DNA from: Epiperipatus broadwayi
Lineage: Eukaryota; Onychophora; Udeonychophora; Euonychophora; Peripatidae
Direction: 5' to 3'
NCBI GenBank assembly: GCA_028023455.1
Contig: JAQFVV010000280.1
Coordinates: 866,001 to 930,000 of the forward strand
DNA: 64,000 nt
Both the position numbers and the translations under genes were made by a program. Below the pieces are notes generated by a model. That model saw only the letters and a program-made list of their open reading frames with translations. It was not told the origin of the DNA and ran no database searches. This document shows positions 23,810 through 36,295 of this stretch, piece after piece; the stretch's first letter is position 1, and every line of letters starts with the position of its first letter.

Positions 23810-25490
23810 TATTGAGACAAGACATTGTATAAACAAAAGAACTATGAAATTTTTTACAGATAATCTATTAAGAAGAATTCAATATCTAAAGTGTTGTAAA
23901 ATAGAATGCAAAAGTGTTAATAATGGTATAAGAAACTATAATTATGAATTGGCAAGAAAAGCTAGAGAAGAGAATAAAAGTAAAAAAAAAAAACCATCTT
24001 GGTATTGGAAAGGTTATTTTGCAATAAGAGGAAAAGATGGAATTAGTATTAAAAGGGTAAGTGACGTAATGAAATAAGTGGAAGAGTTCTACTATAAAAA
24101 ATTATGTAGTAATAGAGAATAAGAAAACAAACTATCCTCTATAATTAATTACATCTTCTGAATTGTCTAGCCTTTTGAATGAAGATGTGAAACATGTCAC
24201 TAAATTTATGAAGAAGGGAAAAGCTTCAGGAAATTATGATTTTACAAGAAGTTTAGATGAAGAAATAGAAAATTGTTGGCAAAGTTATAGCTTAAATGTT
24301 TAAATGATTGATATTTAAGAAATGTGATAATGAAAATTATAGAAATTGAAGATCTATCAGTCTTCGTTCACTTCTATACAAAATCTTTACCAAGATAATT
24401 AAATCTTGTTTACAACAAACATTGAACTTTACCCAATTAAAAAAAATATGCTCAATTTAAAAATAGTTTTAGTATAATGGATCACATCCAAATATTAAAA
24501 GAAGTCATACAAAGGCCCAATAAATATGGTTTGCCTTTTGTAAATTATGAAAAGGCAGTTGATTCCTATAAGCATTTCAACAATGTTTAAAGCATTGGAT
24601 CATCAAGACATAGACCCATTAGACTGCCATATTCTGTATACTATTTATCAAAATGCAACAGCCATGGTTAAATTACATAGAGTTCTTAACATTGAAAAGA
24701 GTTTGTCAGGTTGATTCTATACCTCCAAAACTTTTTACAGCAATTTCACAAGTAATATATTGGGGATTAACATGGGAATCTAAGGGAATAAAGATATTTA
24801 GAGATTATTTAAGTCATCTAGATTTTGCAGATGATGGGATTGTTTTTGGAAATAATGGTTCCGAGTTTTAGGAAATGTTGCAAGAATTATCAGGTAAAAG
24901 TAGAATTAAGGATAAATTCTAAAAAACTAAAGTAACATTAAACTGGATTTTCTCAAAGTAAAATAAAGATTGATAGCCATGAACTAAAGGTTGGAAAATA
25001 TCACGATTAGATTATTAATATGGATGGACTTGGATGGAATACTTTTGTTAGAAATAATTTAATATTAAAAGAAAATATTCTTATGGTTTGGAGACAGGTT
25101 TTTAATAGATGTGTTTTACCAGTTTTTACTTCTAAAATTCAGATGCTTCAGATTATTCAACATAGTAATGGGGAGATATATGTTGGAAGTAATAATAAGA
25201 GATTAAAAACGAAATACGTTGTTGAGTAATAAATAGATATCACTGACATCATTGAAGGAATTAAGAAACTAAAAATGATGATAAATGAACAGTTGAAATC
25301 TTAAACTGGATTCCAAGTCTAGAAAGAGAGCAAATGTGAGATGGTTGGATGAAATAAGGAAGTTTGTTGGTATGTTGTGAAGAAGAAATGTTAAAGATCA
25401 GAGAAACTGGATTAAACATGGCGAAAACATTCTGCAACTGATCAATAATTTTTGAAAATAATGACAGTGATGATTATAATGGAGATGAGA
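23810..25490 (+). pseudogene. RTE-like LINE copy (+), 3' half with RT remnants
   Basis: Continuation of the RTE copy after the insertion. Short frames in the right order parallel the copy at 45330-48545: the basic RRIQYLKCCKIECKSV segment, NYDFTR-like region, SIPPKLFTAISQVIYWGL (RT B-motif), SHLDFADDGIVFGNN (the FADD catalytic box is intact), IYVGSNNKRLKTKYVV, and a tail with VRWLDEIRKF. It ends with tgatgattataatgg-like simple repeats near 25470. Multiple stops and indels make it non-functional. It is sense to the host gene, inside its intron. Confidence 0.75.
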
Positions 25491-25589
25491 TTGCAGAAAC
25501 TATAACTGAGATGTAATTTGGAAAACAAATAGAATTTCATGAAATTCTACTTGAATTATTAAAAGTTTTAAAGAAAAAGGTTTTGAGAA

Positions 25590-26590
25590 AATTACTTTAT
25601 AATTTATCAATTGGGAGAATGTTCAACATTTTTTTAATAGTAGTTGTAAATTCTTTAGAAAAAAAAAAATCATATAAAGTATTATATTTTAGAACAATAA
25701 GCTTCATGTTATAAGCAGCTAAGATATTACAGAGATTATTGAATAGAATTGTTTGTAGTAAGTTGAATATGTTTATGGCTGAAAAAGATAAATTAGTATT
25801 TTCTTCATTAATGTTAAAAAGCCTTTTGACATAGTTCATTAAATTGTTTTGTTGATTATTTTGAAGAAGAAAAGTATAGATTGGAATTTATACATGAAAT
25901 AAAAAAAAGGTTTGTATTCTGAATGTCCATCTTATTTTGTATTATTATTTTGATAAAGTGAGAATTAATATTGTAAGTAGGAAAGATTATTTTATCATTT
26001 TGATGACAACATTGTAGTACTTATTGATACAAAGAATGATATTAACAAAATATTAAATAGGATTTATGAAATTTAAAGAAAGATTCTGGATTGAAAATCA
26101 ATCTATTGTGTGTTCTGATTAGAGATAGATTTGATCAAAGATTAAGAATAACATAAGAAGCTGTAGCGTTTATTAGTTTTTTAATTATTTAGGAAGGCTA
26201 TTTGTTTTATGATGTAAATAACAAAAAATGATATTGGAATAAGAATTGCAATGGTTAATCAAACTTTTTTAAGAATAAAGTTTACTTGTAGTTCTTTAAA
26301 ATTAGAATTAAGTTAAAAGACTTCTTACTGTCTGGAGTATAACTTCAAATAGGCAGAAATTTAGACCATTAAAAAAAGTAAGATAAAAATGTTGGAGATT
26401 TTTGAGATGGAGATATGGAAATGAAAAAGATAAAGTTACCAAGGTGGGTTTTACAATATTAAATTGAGTAAAAGAAAAGAGATTATTTATTGAGAAATCT
26501 TTAAGTTGAAAAAAATTAGTTTGCAGATATATTGAAAGTTAGAAGAATTATGTAAAATATGTGACAAGTGCCTGTGGAGAGCAAGAATAA
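25590..26590 (+). pseudogene. Second LINE remnant, different RTE-like subfamily
   Basis: Decayed RT coding on the + strand. Near 25680-25760 it carries words equivalent to YRTISLM followed by a K-I-L-x-R-x-L-x-R-I segment, the start of the RT fingers in many RTE LINEs. Near 26160-26200 a FNYLG word is equivalent to the thumb YLG motif. Near 26340 there is a VWSITS-like word equivalent to the YG(C/S)E region. All frames are broken. It lies immediately after the RTE copy but belongs to a different subfamily. Confidence 0.5.
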
Positions 26591-29500
26591 GCAAAAAAAA
26601 AAAAAACCTTGATTGATTTCCTAAAGGAAGGAAGTAATTAAGAGAATCTAAAGATCAGAGCAATGTCCAGAAAAATTGAAAGAACAGTTGTGTTGAAGTA
26701 TATGATCTGTGTTAGTGGTGCTAATTGTTGATAGTGATCATTATGTGTATTTATATATAGTAGAAGTTATATTGCATAAATGTTTAGCTGAATATTTTCT
26801 TTTGTTGTTTGGATAAAGAATGTAATGGCACTACAAGTAACATGTGAAATAAGATTAAGTATATATCCAATCAGAAAAACTTTTAAAAGATGTGAAGGGA
26901 AGGGGGATGATCTGATATAAAATTAATAGTTTTTATCAGTGAATTTAAAACATTTTTTTTAAATGAGAGGTAACCTAGGTTTCTTGTAACATTTGTTAAC
27001 ACAGTATAATGTTTTATAAATTTTGATGACTTGATTTTTTTTTTTTTATATATAGAATGTACATCTGACTAGGATCTTGATGTTTAAAAATGCTATATTG
27101 TGATCAATATCCATAATATGAAAAAAATGCTGTTGACCATGAATGCTGCTTTCTTGTGTTAACATGTTTATTTTTCCTAATATTGATACTTATACCTATA
27201 TAAGATGCATTACAAACTGCTGGTAGGATTTCATAAACTCTCAAGCCTGTAGAAGGATTGAGTACTTAGATTTGAGTAGAATGTTATTATTTTTTTAATT
27301 AGTAGTATATGTAGTTTTTATTTTTTAGCAGTTCAAAATGTATCCAATACTGTCTGTAGTTTCTTTTATAGGGGAATACAAATTCTATTGACTTGCTTTT
27401 TTTTTCCTTTTTTTTTTATAATATTGTTGTGGGCCTGAGCTAAGACTTTATGGTTTTTTTTTATTTGTAATCATTAATTATAATATTTTTTTTGTCTAAG
27501 CATGATTTATTTGCAAATTTAACTATTCTAATAAAGAGAATTTTTGTTAAAGAAAAAATCAGAATTGAGTAATAAGGCAAAGATTTTTACTTATCTATTT
27601 GTGTGTCTTTTTGTCTGAATGTAGAAAATGGCAAAATATCATTCTGTTTTTTGGTAATCAATATATTAAGGAAGGAAAGTTTCTTATCATTGTTTCCATT
27701 GTAAATATAATGTCAGGCTGGTTATTATTTATGTGTGAGAAAATGTGGGATTTAGCCCAAAATCCTGAGGAAAATAAAATTCTGAACATAAAATGTCATC
27801 AAACAAAATTTAGTCAATATTAGTTTTAATCTGAAACCATTTGTATAAAACTTAATTTTGAATTAATCTTACTAAATAAAAAATTTGCCTTAAAATTTGG
27901 TTTATATCAATTAAGAATAAAATTATGTTTTTCTGCCTTTGATGTTTGAATACATAAAAAAATAATTTATATGCAATACCATTAAGATATTCCAATAAAG
28001 CTGTATTTGAATGATCCTTAAATACAATCAACATAATTTTTTTTAAATAGATGTAAAACAAATTATTTATCTGTGACATTTTACATTTGTGGGACTTAAG
28101 ATTGTAGAGATTTTGAGCTGTCAGGATTTTGGACAACACTGAGAAAAAATAATATTACTGTATTGTCAAACAACAAACATATTATTTATATTATTAATCA
28201 GGTAGATGGTTAAAAGATCTGCTTTCCAGAAATGTGGGAGCATTGAACATTTATTTATAATGTTATTTCATTGTGCACGAAATAAATCTTCAAAAGATAG
28301 TATGTAGCCAATATGTATTATAATATGGTCCAGTAGATTGCCATAATATGTTTTTATATTTAAAGCTTTGTTTTTTTGGGAGGTGGGGGTGCATGTTTTG
28401 TAAATACAAAATTTACACATAATTTACAACTTTAAATAATTCAAACAAAAAGTTACCTGATTGTTAATCTTTTTTAATTTGACTATACTGAGTTTTTATT
28501 TTATTGAATCAGACTTTTCAGCTTTTATTTATTGTATATTATTTATATTGCTAATTAATCAGAAAGAAAGTTTCAAATCTGTATAAATTGATCTTCATAT
28601 AGACATAAAACTTTTTTTAATATTTTAAAACCTTTAAAGATAGAATCCTCTATATTTTTTGAAAAAAAAAATGTATATAAACTGTAAAGGAAATTACCAG
28701 TAAAATACTTTGAAGAAAAAATAAAATATTGAATAATAGTGCTAAAAGCAGTTAATTTATTAATATATTCACAACTAGTAAATATAAGAATTAATCAGTG
28801 AATACCATAAAAAAAGGAAAATAGTGAATAACAAATCTGAAGAGCAAATCAAAAGTCAGTGAGGATATAATTATTTTAATCACAGAGAATATGAATATTA
28901 ATTCTGTACTAATTCTAATAAGGGAAATATAAGTATTAATCATTACTTGTGTGTCTACACACACATACTAAGAAGGAATGAATGGTCATCATATTATTGA
29001 TTAAAATAAATTAAGCATATACAAGAATAATAAATAATTAATCTTTATAGAATTAGTAAAATAAAATTAATCTAATCTATGTTAAGAGCAGGAGAATTGT
29101 ATTTGTTGAATATTGTTGATGATTAAATACAATTATTATTAATACAGTATAAATAAACTTTTGTTGAATTGCCAATTTATGAAACATAGAAATTAACTGT
29201 ATAACAGATTTTTTTAATATAGCACATTATTATTTTTTTTTATGAAAAAGAAAGTATGATCAATAATTGCTTCTTAAATTTTTTAATTTTATTAGAACAT
29301 TACTGGTAATATGTAGATAATTTGGTGTTTGCTATCATATTACATATTTATAGAATTTTAGACATAATTAAGAAATGATTGTTCATGCTTGTATAAATAA
29401 AACTATTAGTAGATAAAAAATATTATTATGAATAATATATACAAACTTACTATTGTATTTTAGATTAATGAAGTTATTTTTGCATTATTGTGTGCGAACT

Positions 29501-30232
29501 TCCATGCATTAAAATTATTCTATTTAAAATAGAACTGCAATATTTCCTTGTGATAATATTGTTTGCTACCCTATGTCATTATAAACATTTACATGAAATT
29601 ATAGCAAATAAAGACCTTTTTTAAAAAGATATTTTAATATTTATATATTTTAATTTCTGAATTCTATCAATAAACCAGTAAAAATTTATTAAAAAACAAA
29701 ATTTGGACAAACATTTCATGCCTATGTAATTTGATAAATAAAAAATAAAACAAATTTTTAAATAGTTCACTATAGATAAAAAAGCATATCCAATATTTTT
29801 CTACAAAAAGTAGTGAAGGCAAAGGTGATATTCACCAGACTAATCAAATGCCAGGTAATAAGTATTTATGATTATCTGTTCTTGTTTTACCCTTTAATTG
29901 AAAACAACTATTTCCATTTATTGATCAATAATTGGATGCCTAATTAGGTTAGATATGGATCAGCTACCAGAAAGTAAAGTTGTTAGTTGTACAGTTATTA
30001 ATAAAATATGGAAAAATAATATCTAAATGTAATTTTTAGTTTCAAAATTATTAATGGGTAATTATTTTATGTTGATTGAAAAATGTTATGCAAGATTTAT
30101 GAACCTAAAATTAGATATGATCAATTGAATCATTTATATGATGACAATAGATATAAAGATTTATTTATATCTTATTTAAGTAAATAATTGACATACATGT
30201 ATTTATATGTATTTTTAATTTTACTTTTATAG
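26591..30232. other. Intron sequence
   Basis: About 3.6 kb of AT-rich intron. Short frames occur at 27599-27823 (+) and 27852-28139 (-) but have no domain. No repeat family was recognised. Confidence 0.45.
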
Positions 30233-30382
30233 ATTCTGCCAACTCTTCCCCTATTTCAGATACATTAGAAAGGGGTTCTCGAACACCATCACCTTCCAGT
30301 TGTGTAGAAAGTAATAGCATAAAAGATTCTCCTATGCAGATAGATGTGATTGTGTCAGGAGATGATCATGTAGGAGATAGAG
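30233..30382 (+). CDS. RALGAPA1: RalGAP alpha subunit, 150-nt exon g
   Basis: Acceptor ttacttttatag, donor agag/gtaaaa; phase 1 to phase 1. It encodes DSANSSPISDTLERGSRTPS, then PSSCVESNSIKDSPMQIDVI and a V-S-G-D-D tail. The Ser/Thr-Pro words (RTPSPS, KDSPM) look like proline-directed phosphosites (inference). The frame joins exon f and exon h without a stop across introns of 11 and 19.5 kb, and fits the linker preceding the conserved helical block in exon h. Confidence 0.8.
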
Positions 30383-30700
30383 GTAAAAAAAATTGTAAAT
30401 TTGCACTTAAATTTTGTCAATATTATGCTTAATTGAAAAGCTTTTTTTTTAATAAAAAGAAAATATTTAAACATTTTCTTGGTTTTGATTAATAAATAAA
30501 TAAAAAGTATAAAAAATTAGAAATAGATATGAAAGATTATATGTAATTCATTAGATAAACATATAATTGATTATATGGATATTAAAAAAACAAACAAACG
30601 AATAAATGGCCAATCCATATTGTTGTGTAGTTTTTTTTTTTTTTTTTTATAAGCAGAATTATTTTAGTGTGGTAGATAGTAAAAAATTATTTATTTTTTT
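30383..30700. other. Intron sequence
   Basis: Start of the 19.5 kb intron. It includes a T run near 30632-30650. No feature is recognised. Confidence 0.4.
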
Positions 30701-31480
30701 CAGAATGAGTAGTCTTATTAATAATATACGTTTTTCAGCTATGGCAGCTTTTGAAGAATATAAGACTGTCATCCAAACTGAGAGTCAACTTGGAAATATT
30801 CAACACCTAAAAACATTCTCTCAAATAATCGATAATTTCATGAAGCTTATAGAGTTTTGAATATGGGTGAATTTTCATTGACATTTTATTATCAGAAAAT
30901 AGAAAAAAATCACAAGCAAGGCATATATGGTGCCTGTCATTAGTTACAGGAAAAATGTGAGAATTTTTCTTTTTGACCAAGATCAATCTTGCATCTTGTT
31001 GAAGTTTTGCAACATCCTTACTTCAAAAAGTAGTCTCACTTCATTTATAAAGCTGAATAGGTTCTAGTTATTATGTTCAGTCCTTTGCATATGCATGTTT
31101 GTTGAAACAGATATTTATAATTATTTGTTTCCATAACATTCTTTTGCAGTACAATGTCATCAAAAATCAAATTAAATATTTCAGTACTTTAATATCTCTG
31201 TCTATATTGATAATTTGATCTGATTTCAGTGAAAGAGAACTGGGATTGGCGTTGAGATTTGTATTTCTGTTGGATCCTTTTCCCCCTCATAATCACTATT
31301 TTCCTTATCCATAATTTGGAGCTTCTTTATTAATGTTATGATTGCCAAAATAGATTCATATTCTAAATCAGAACAATCAAAACTCATTCCAAGCACACAC
31401 TCATCAGTGATGGGTGTTGATGATGTAAATGGTATTTTTGTTTAACAAAAAAAAATGCTATGTAACCTAATGTTTGTAAA
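30701..31480. mobile_element. Possible DNA-transposon remnant
   Basis: On the - strand at 31480-30960, short frames read MSFDCSDLEYESI, then ENSDYEGEKDPTEI, then after a break FLMTLYCK and QIIINIC. An acidic head followed by an FFDD-x-x-x-x-x-x-x-x-x-TN-like block is reminiscent of piggyBac-type transposases, but the match is weak. The + strand frame 30702-30857 (AMAAFEEYKTVIQTESQLGN) lies beside it and ends with a stop. I cannot tell whether it belongs to the same element. Confidence 0.25.
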
Positions 31481-31569
31481 GCAGAAAATGTAAACTCTTT
31501 CATAATATGAATTAGAAAATTATAGATTAAGAGGAAAGGGCTTTATTAAAAACAGATGAGATAAATCTA

Positions 31570-31990
31570 CTGAATGTGTAAATGCAAGAATTTCAACTGT
31601 CGACTGCTTGCTTAATATTTATTTATATGAATTGCTAAATGACTATTGTTTTTATGATACTTTAAGCATTGGAGATTGGAAAGTCTGTTGCATTAGATTT
31701 GCGGGTGATATAGAAGTACTTTCAGTTACTAAGAATGAACTTAACAAAATATTAAGTGGGATTAATGAAATTTATGAAAAATTTATAATTAAAGTAAATA
31801 CATCTAGATCTATGATTATGAGAAAAAAGTATTAAAAAATTAAAAGTGATAAGTTAATGCTTTAAATATTTAAATAATTGATTATCTTATAATAGAAATA
31901 ATGATTAAAAAATATTAATAAGCTTAAATGTACTTATTATAATAAAGGTATGAATTTACTTTGTTGTCCAATAATATTATAATTAAAGTA
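31570..31990 (+). pseudogene. LINE reverse-transcriptase fragment
   Basis: Frame 31608-31835 carries IGDWKVCCIRFAGDIEVLSV, then LNKILSGINEIYEKF and IKVNTSRSMIM. This is the RT palm of an RTE-type LINE: FADD is changed to FAGD, and the following K-x-N-x-x-K/R-S-x-x-M strand is preserved. No flanking endonuclease or tail was recognised. Related in style to the remnant at 25590-26590. Confidence 0.7.
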
Positions 31991-32761
31991 ACACATAATT
32001 TTTTTTTAAAACTATTGTTTTATATAAAGCATAAGTTTTTAGAAAAATGTAGAAGAAAAGGAGAAAATTAAACTTTTTGAGCTGTGGATTTAGAGAGTAT
32101 GGTAAAGATAAATTAAGAGAGTTTTAATGGCATTGGAAAGTACAAATGAAAAGAAATTGTATGTTAAGAAAGTTATGAATTGGATAAAGACTTATATTAA
32201 GTATTGTGATGATTTGTATACTCCCTGCAATATCCATATATGCAGGTACTTTAAACCAATAGGGTTGGATGCCGCAAGACTAACAGAGAAATCTGGAACT
32301 CATATAATTATTCAAACAATTAGCTGTAGATCTAAATAAGATATTATTTAAGAACACAATTCCATATAACCTATAGTAAACTACTAAGAATTCTTACGTT
32401 TTATTTAGAATATTTTAGTTTCCAGCATTTAACATACAACTATAAATATCCACAGTCTAACTCAGAACCTGATCTTTTTCGCCTAAGTCCTAATTAATAA
32501 CCAAACAACTACCAATAAGGCTGGTTGTGTAACTACTTAAATCTATAATAATCTGACAAAATTAAAATAACAGAAATGTTGTGATTTAATTAAGTAGCTT
32601 TATTAAATGAAGAGTATATATTACACTTTATATATCAATACTACTATAGCTTTGTTAGACTGACATTTGCTAACTACTTAGTACTGATTACGTCATTTAG
32701 GTACTGAACACATGGAAAACTACATAGATATTATTCTTATATGCATTGTTATGTCTTAACT
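31991..32761. other. Intron sequence before the LTR element
   Basis: No gene recognised. A 70-codon frame at 32127-32339 has no domain. AT-rich. Confidence 0.4.
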
Positions 32762-33697
32762 TGTTAATCATGGAGTAAGAATAACAATTTATTAATCTAA
32801 TTAACATTAATATTACAAGTAAGATGTGCATACACCTGAGACATTAAACAGATGCGGTTGTAGTTATATGCACACAATAAATTACTTATATATATATATG
32901 TATATACCAGATATATAAAGGCCAAATGCTAATCTAGTTGATATATGTACATATATATATATATATATATAAGCAGCTATATAAAGACAAATGCTAATCA
33001 AGCTTATATACTTATAAACAAATATATGTAAGATGAGGTTCAACTGCTACTCGGGCTAGTCTATAATATCTGATTATAAATTAACTAGGAACGCAAGTCC
33101 TTTTGCTTACTAGGTCTGTTTGTTAATTAATACAAGGTAGGAAATGTTTATCTTTATACTGTAACTGATCTTCAAACCTGAGTGGCCCTTGAGGTGTTTA
33201 AAATAATAATGAAGTTCAGTGCGATCTATAAAAACTAATCGGCTTATTGAATCTTCAGGAACTAAGATCTTGGGTGTCTAATGATTCTCCCCTGCTGGTT
33301 CTTTTCAGCTACTTTTTCTGGTAGCACAGTTGTCTCAAAGATCACAATGAAACATGCACCGCCTTTTCTTTCTCTCCACACACTTTTATTTGTTTCTGTC
33401 CCTTTTGTTATCTGGAGTGGTCTATTTTTTGGAGAATCTGGGTGATATTTATTTTATCAGCACCATCATTGCTCTGTAATTTAATTAGTATTTTACTAGT
33501 ACTAATTAAATTCCTTTCATTATTTGATTGTTTATTCTTCACTTCTGGTAATCTATTGTACTATACATTTTGCTTAATTGCATTTTTACTGAATTCAGGT
33601 CTAATCTGATTACAACTATTTTTATTTCTCTCTAGATTAAATCTTATAACTTATTAAATACATAAATATATTTTAGGTTATAAATACATATTTTACA
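32762..33697 (-). repeat. Left (3') LTR of the gypsy element
   Basis: About 936 bp. On the + strand it begins tgttaatcatgg and ends tattttaca, so TG...CA is preserved. It is a direct repeat of the right LTR at 41758-44421 (shared blocks: acttgttaatcatgga, gtaagatgtgcataca, ttgtttgttaattaatacaa, gttgtctcaaagatca, tttactagtactaattaaat). The element reads on the - strand, so this is the 3' LTR. A purine-rich aataagggaagg-type tract lies just inside it (complement of 33703-33714). Outer flanks show no clear 5-bp target duplication. Confidence 0.8.
32880..32972. repeat. TA microsatellite tracts in the LTR
   Basis: Two tracts of alternating at/ta (near 32886-32905 and 32951-32971) within the left LTR. 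The corresponding part of the right LTR is shorter and is interrupted by the hairpin element at 42854-43532. Confidence 0.7.
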
Positions 33698-36295
33698 ATA
33701 CCTTCCCTTATTGCAGAAACCTGGGTTATTATTTTTTATACATAGTCTCGTAATTTCATAGGCTGTTTTATTACGTTGGGCCTATGTGATCTGTGATTGG
33801 CTCTGTTTGACTCTTGCTTCTATGGGTATCTCATTTTGTATATCTATTACTGCTTTGATTTGTTACATTCTAATTGAGTATCAATTCTGTAGACTTTTTT
33901 CTTTTTCTGGTGCTGAGTTGACTGTTTCTTGTTTTTCATAGATTTTAGTGATTCCTTCACTATCAGTTCGTAGAGATGTTGGAAGCTGGATGTCTTCTAT
34001 GACTCATCAGCGGATGTGATTTATGTGTGTTCTATATTCTGTTCCATTATGCATTTGGACAGTGAGTATTTGTTTGGATATTTTGCCTGTGATTCTGGAT
34101 ATTTTGCCTCCTGTGATTCTGCCTTGGAACCATTTCTTTTTGATGATGTCACTTATTCAAATGCTATCACCAATTTCATATGCATTGTCTTCACATTTAA
34201 GCTGAATGTGATCATCCCTTTTGGGGAATAGCATTTCTAGATATGCCCTTAATTTTCTGCCCATCAGCAATTTAGCTAGAGATTTCTCTGTAACCTTCAA
34301 CAGCATGATGAAGCATTGCAACGTATAAAGCGTCTTGAATATCATTATTATTGGTTTTTTCAACACCTTTTTTATACGTTGAACGGCTTTTTCAATGAGT
34401 CTATTCGATTCAGGGTAATATGTGGGTGCACAGTTGTTTTTATTTCTTTCTTTTTGAAGAAATGTTGCATCTCTTGCGCGGTGAATCCAGTGCCATTTTC
34501 CAAGATGAGTTGGTGCTGTGGAAAAATTGAATTTATATTTTAGACGGTTTCACATGCAGCTGTGTTTTTTACAATGCGGTACTCTGCCCATTTAGAGTAT
34601 GCATTGATGAGTACAAACAATATTTTCCTTTTTATTGGACCAGCATGATCCATGTGGAGTCTCATCCACAGTTTGGTTGCTTTTATTCTCTATATGTACG
34701 CCTTTGGTTTCATGCTCATCTCAAACTGACAAGGATGATCTACAGTTGTTTTTGGACACTTGATGTAGCTACGCACTAAAGTTTTTGTACACACTAACCC
34801 TTACTAACTAATAAATTTTCACGATTTATCCAAAAAGTGGGTGATAGGCATCTTAGGTGGCTAGCCTTTCCTAATCATGCCTATCAGCAGTACCCTTCAT
34901 TGACTCTTGTCCATTTTGCTGCTATATTGTTCATATGTCTGACTGTAGTATGTCTATATAGTTAAGTTCTATCTCATTAGTTTGAGATTCATCTCTGTCC
35001 GGATTTCTAGACAAAGCATTGGCATGGGGAATTTCTTTTTCTTTTTTATATGACAGCTGGTAATCATATGGTGCCAGTATATTTCTCCACAGTAGCATAT
35101 GTGGACTAGATGGTCAGGCATTAATTTGTCATTCACCAATATACCCAATAATGACTTATGGTTGTTTTATATGTTAAAAGATCTACCAAATATATATTGT
35201 TGAAATTTTTTTTAAAGTCCAAACATAATAGCTAAAGCCTTATTATCAATCTGACTATAGTTTCTTTCAGATTTAGATAGGGTTCTTGAGGCATAGGCTA
35301 TGGGATGCTCCCCATTATAGCATGAGCGACATAAAACTGCTCCCACACCCAATTCCAAAGTGTTGGTTGTTAAGCGTACATTGAGATTATTAGCGAAGTG
35401 CACCAATAGTTTTTCCAAAGATAAGAGGGCTTTAATTCTGCCCAGAAATGCCTGAAGCTCTTTAATGGTTTTTGGGTTTAGTTGCATTTTCCACCGCTTT
35501 TACTTTTCGCTAGTGGACGCTTCTTTTTTCTAGAGATTATGTGCCTGAAGAATAGCAATTCTTTTATATTCCACATGCTTTTTTGTGCATTTAATTTTAC
35601 TCCACACTTCTTCTATTTTTCGCGTACCTTAAGCAACCATTGAAGCAGAATCTCTTCTGAGCATGCTGTTATAAGTATGTCATAGAAGTAAAGTATGATG
35701 CCCTCTAAACCCTGTAACAAAGCATGTATTTTTGTTTGAAAAATATTCAGCGCTGATGATATACCAAACGGTAGCCGATTGTATTTAAATAATCTTACAG
35801 GAGTTGTTAGTGTTAATATTTCCTCTGATTTTTCTGTCACTGGTATTTGATGAAAAGCTGAAATTAAGGCTAGTTTCACAAAATATGATGCGTTTTGCAG
35901 AATAGCCAATACCTCTCAAATTAGATACAGATACGCCCTTTATTTAAATACTTATTTACTGTCACCTTATAATCACTACAAATATGTATTTGCCCATTGG
36001 ATTTTATAATTATGATTATAGGCATGGCCAGTCTGACATTTCTTGAGGTGTCACACGCCTTTATTGACTAATTTTTAGCCTGAAAGGAATTTTTCATTGT
36101 TTACAGATAACTGGGCATGTGTTTTCAATTAACTCTATCTCTGCTAAGATTGTTGATATTAACCCCAATTCTTCACTAAAGAGATCTGGGTGTTTGAGTT
36201 TTTTGCTATATGGAGACTTTTTCACTAAACTGACTTGCATTTCTATCGCTCTAAACCAATCTTTTCTTATTATAGGGTTAATTTTATCTTTAACA
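33698..36295 (-). pseudogene. Ty3/gypsy pol: reverse transcriptase, RNase H, integrase (dead)
   Basis: Reads right to left. RT at 35909-35613: SAFHQIPVTEKSEEILTLTT and FKYNRLPFGISSA are diagnostic gypsy words. The first catalytic aspartate is lost (KLALISAF instead of KLDL) and the YLDD box is YFYD. RNase H at 35487-35212 has PIAYASRTLSKSERNYSQID. Integrase, broken, at about 34750-34230: a zinc-finger end (CQFEMSMKP), LHMDHAGPI with its aspartate, AYSKWAEY, LENGTGFTAQEMQHFFKKK (usual DNG changed to ENG), and LIEKAVQRIKK after a frameshift, with the final glutamate present. Order RT-RNaseH-IN defines the Ty3/gypsy group. The element is antisense to the host gene. Confidence 0.9.

Noticed and set aside
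30606-30860. 84-codon frame considered as an exon of the RalGAP gene
   Set aside because: It ends in a stop codon and would truncate the protein before the conserved exon at 49945; it is better explained as transposon debris or chance.
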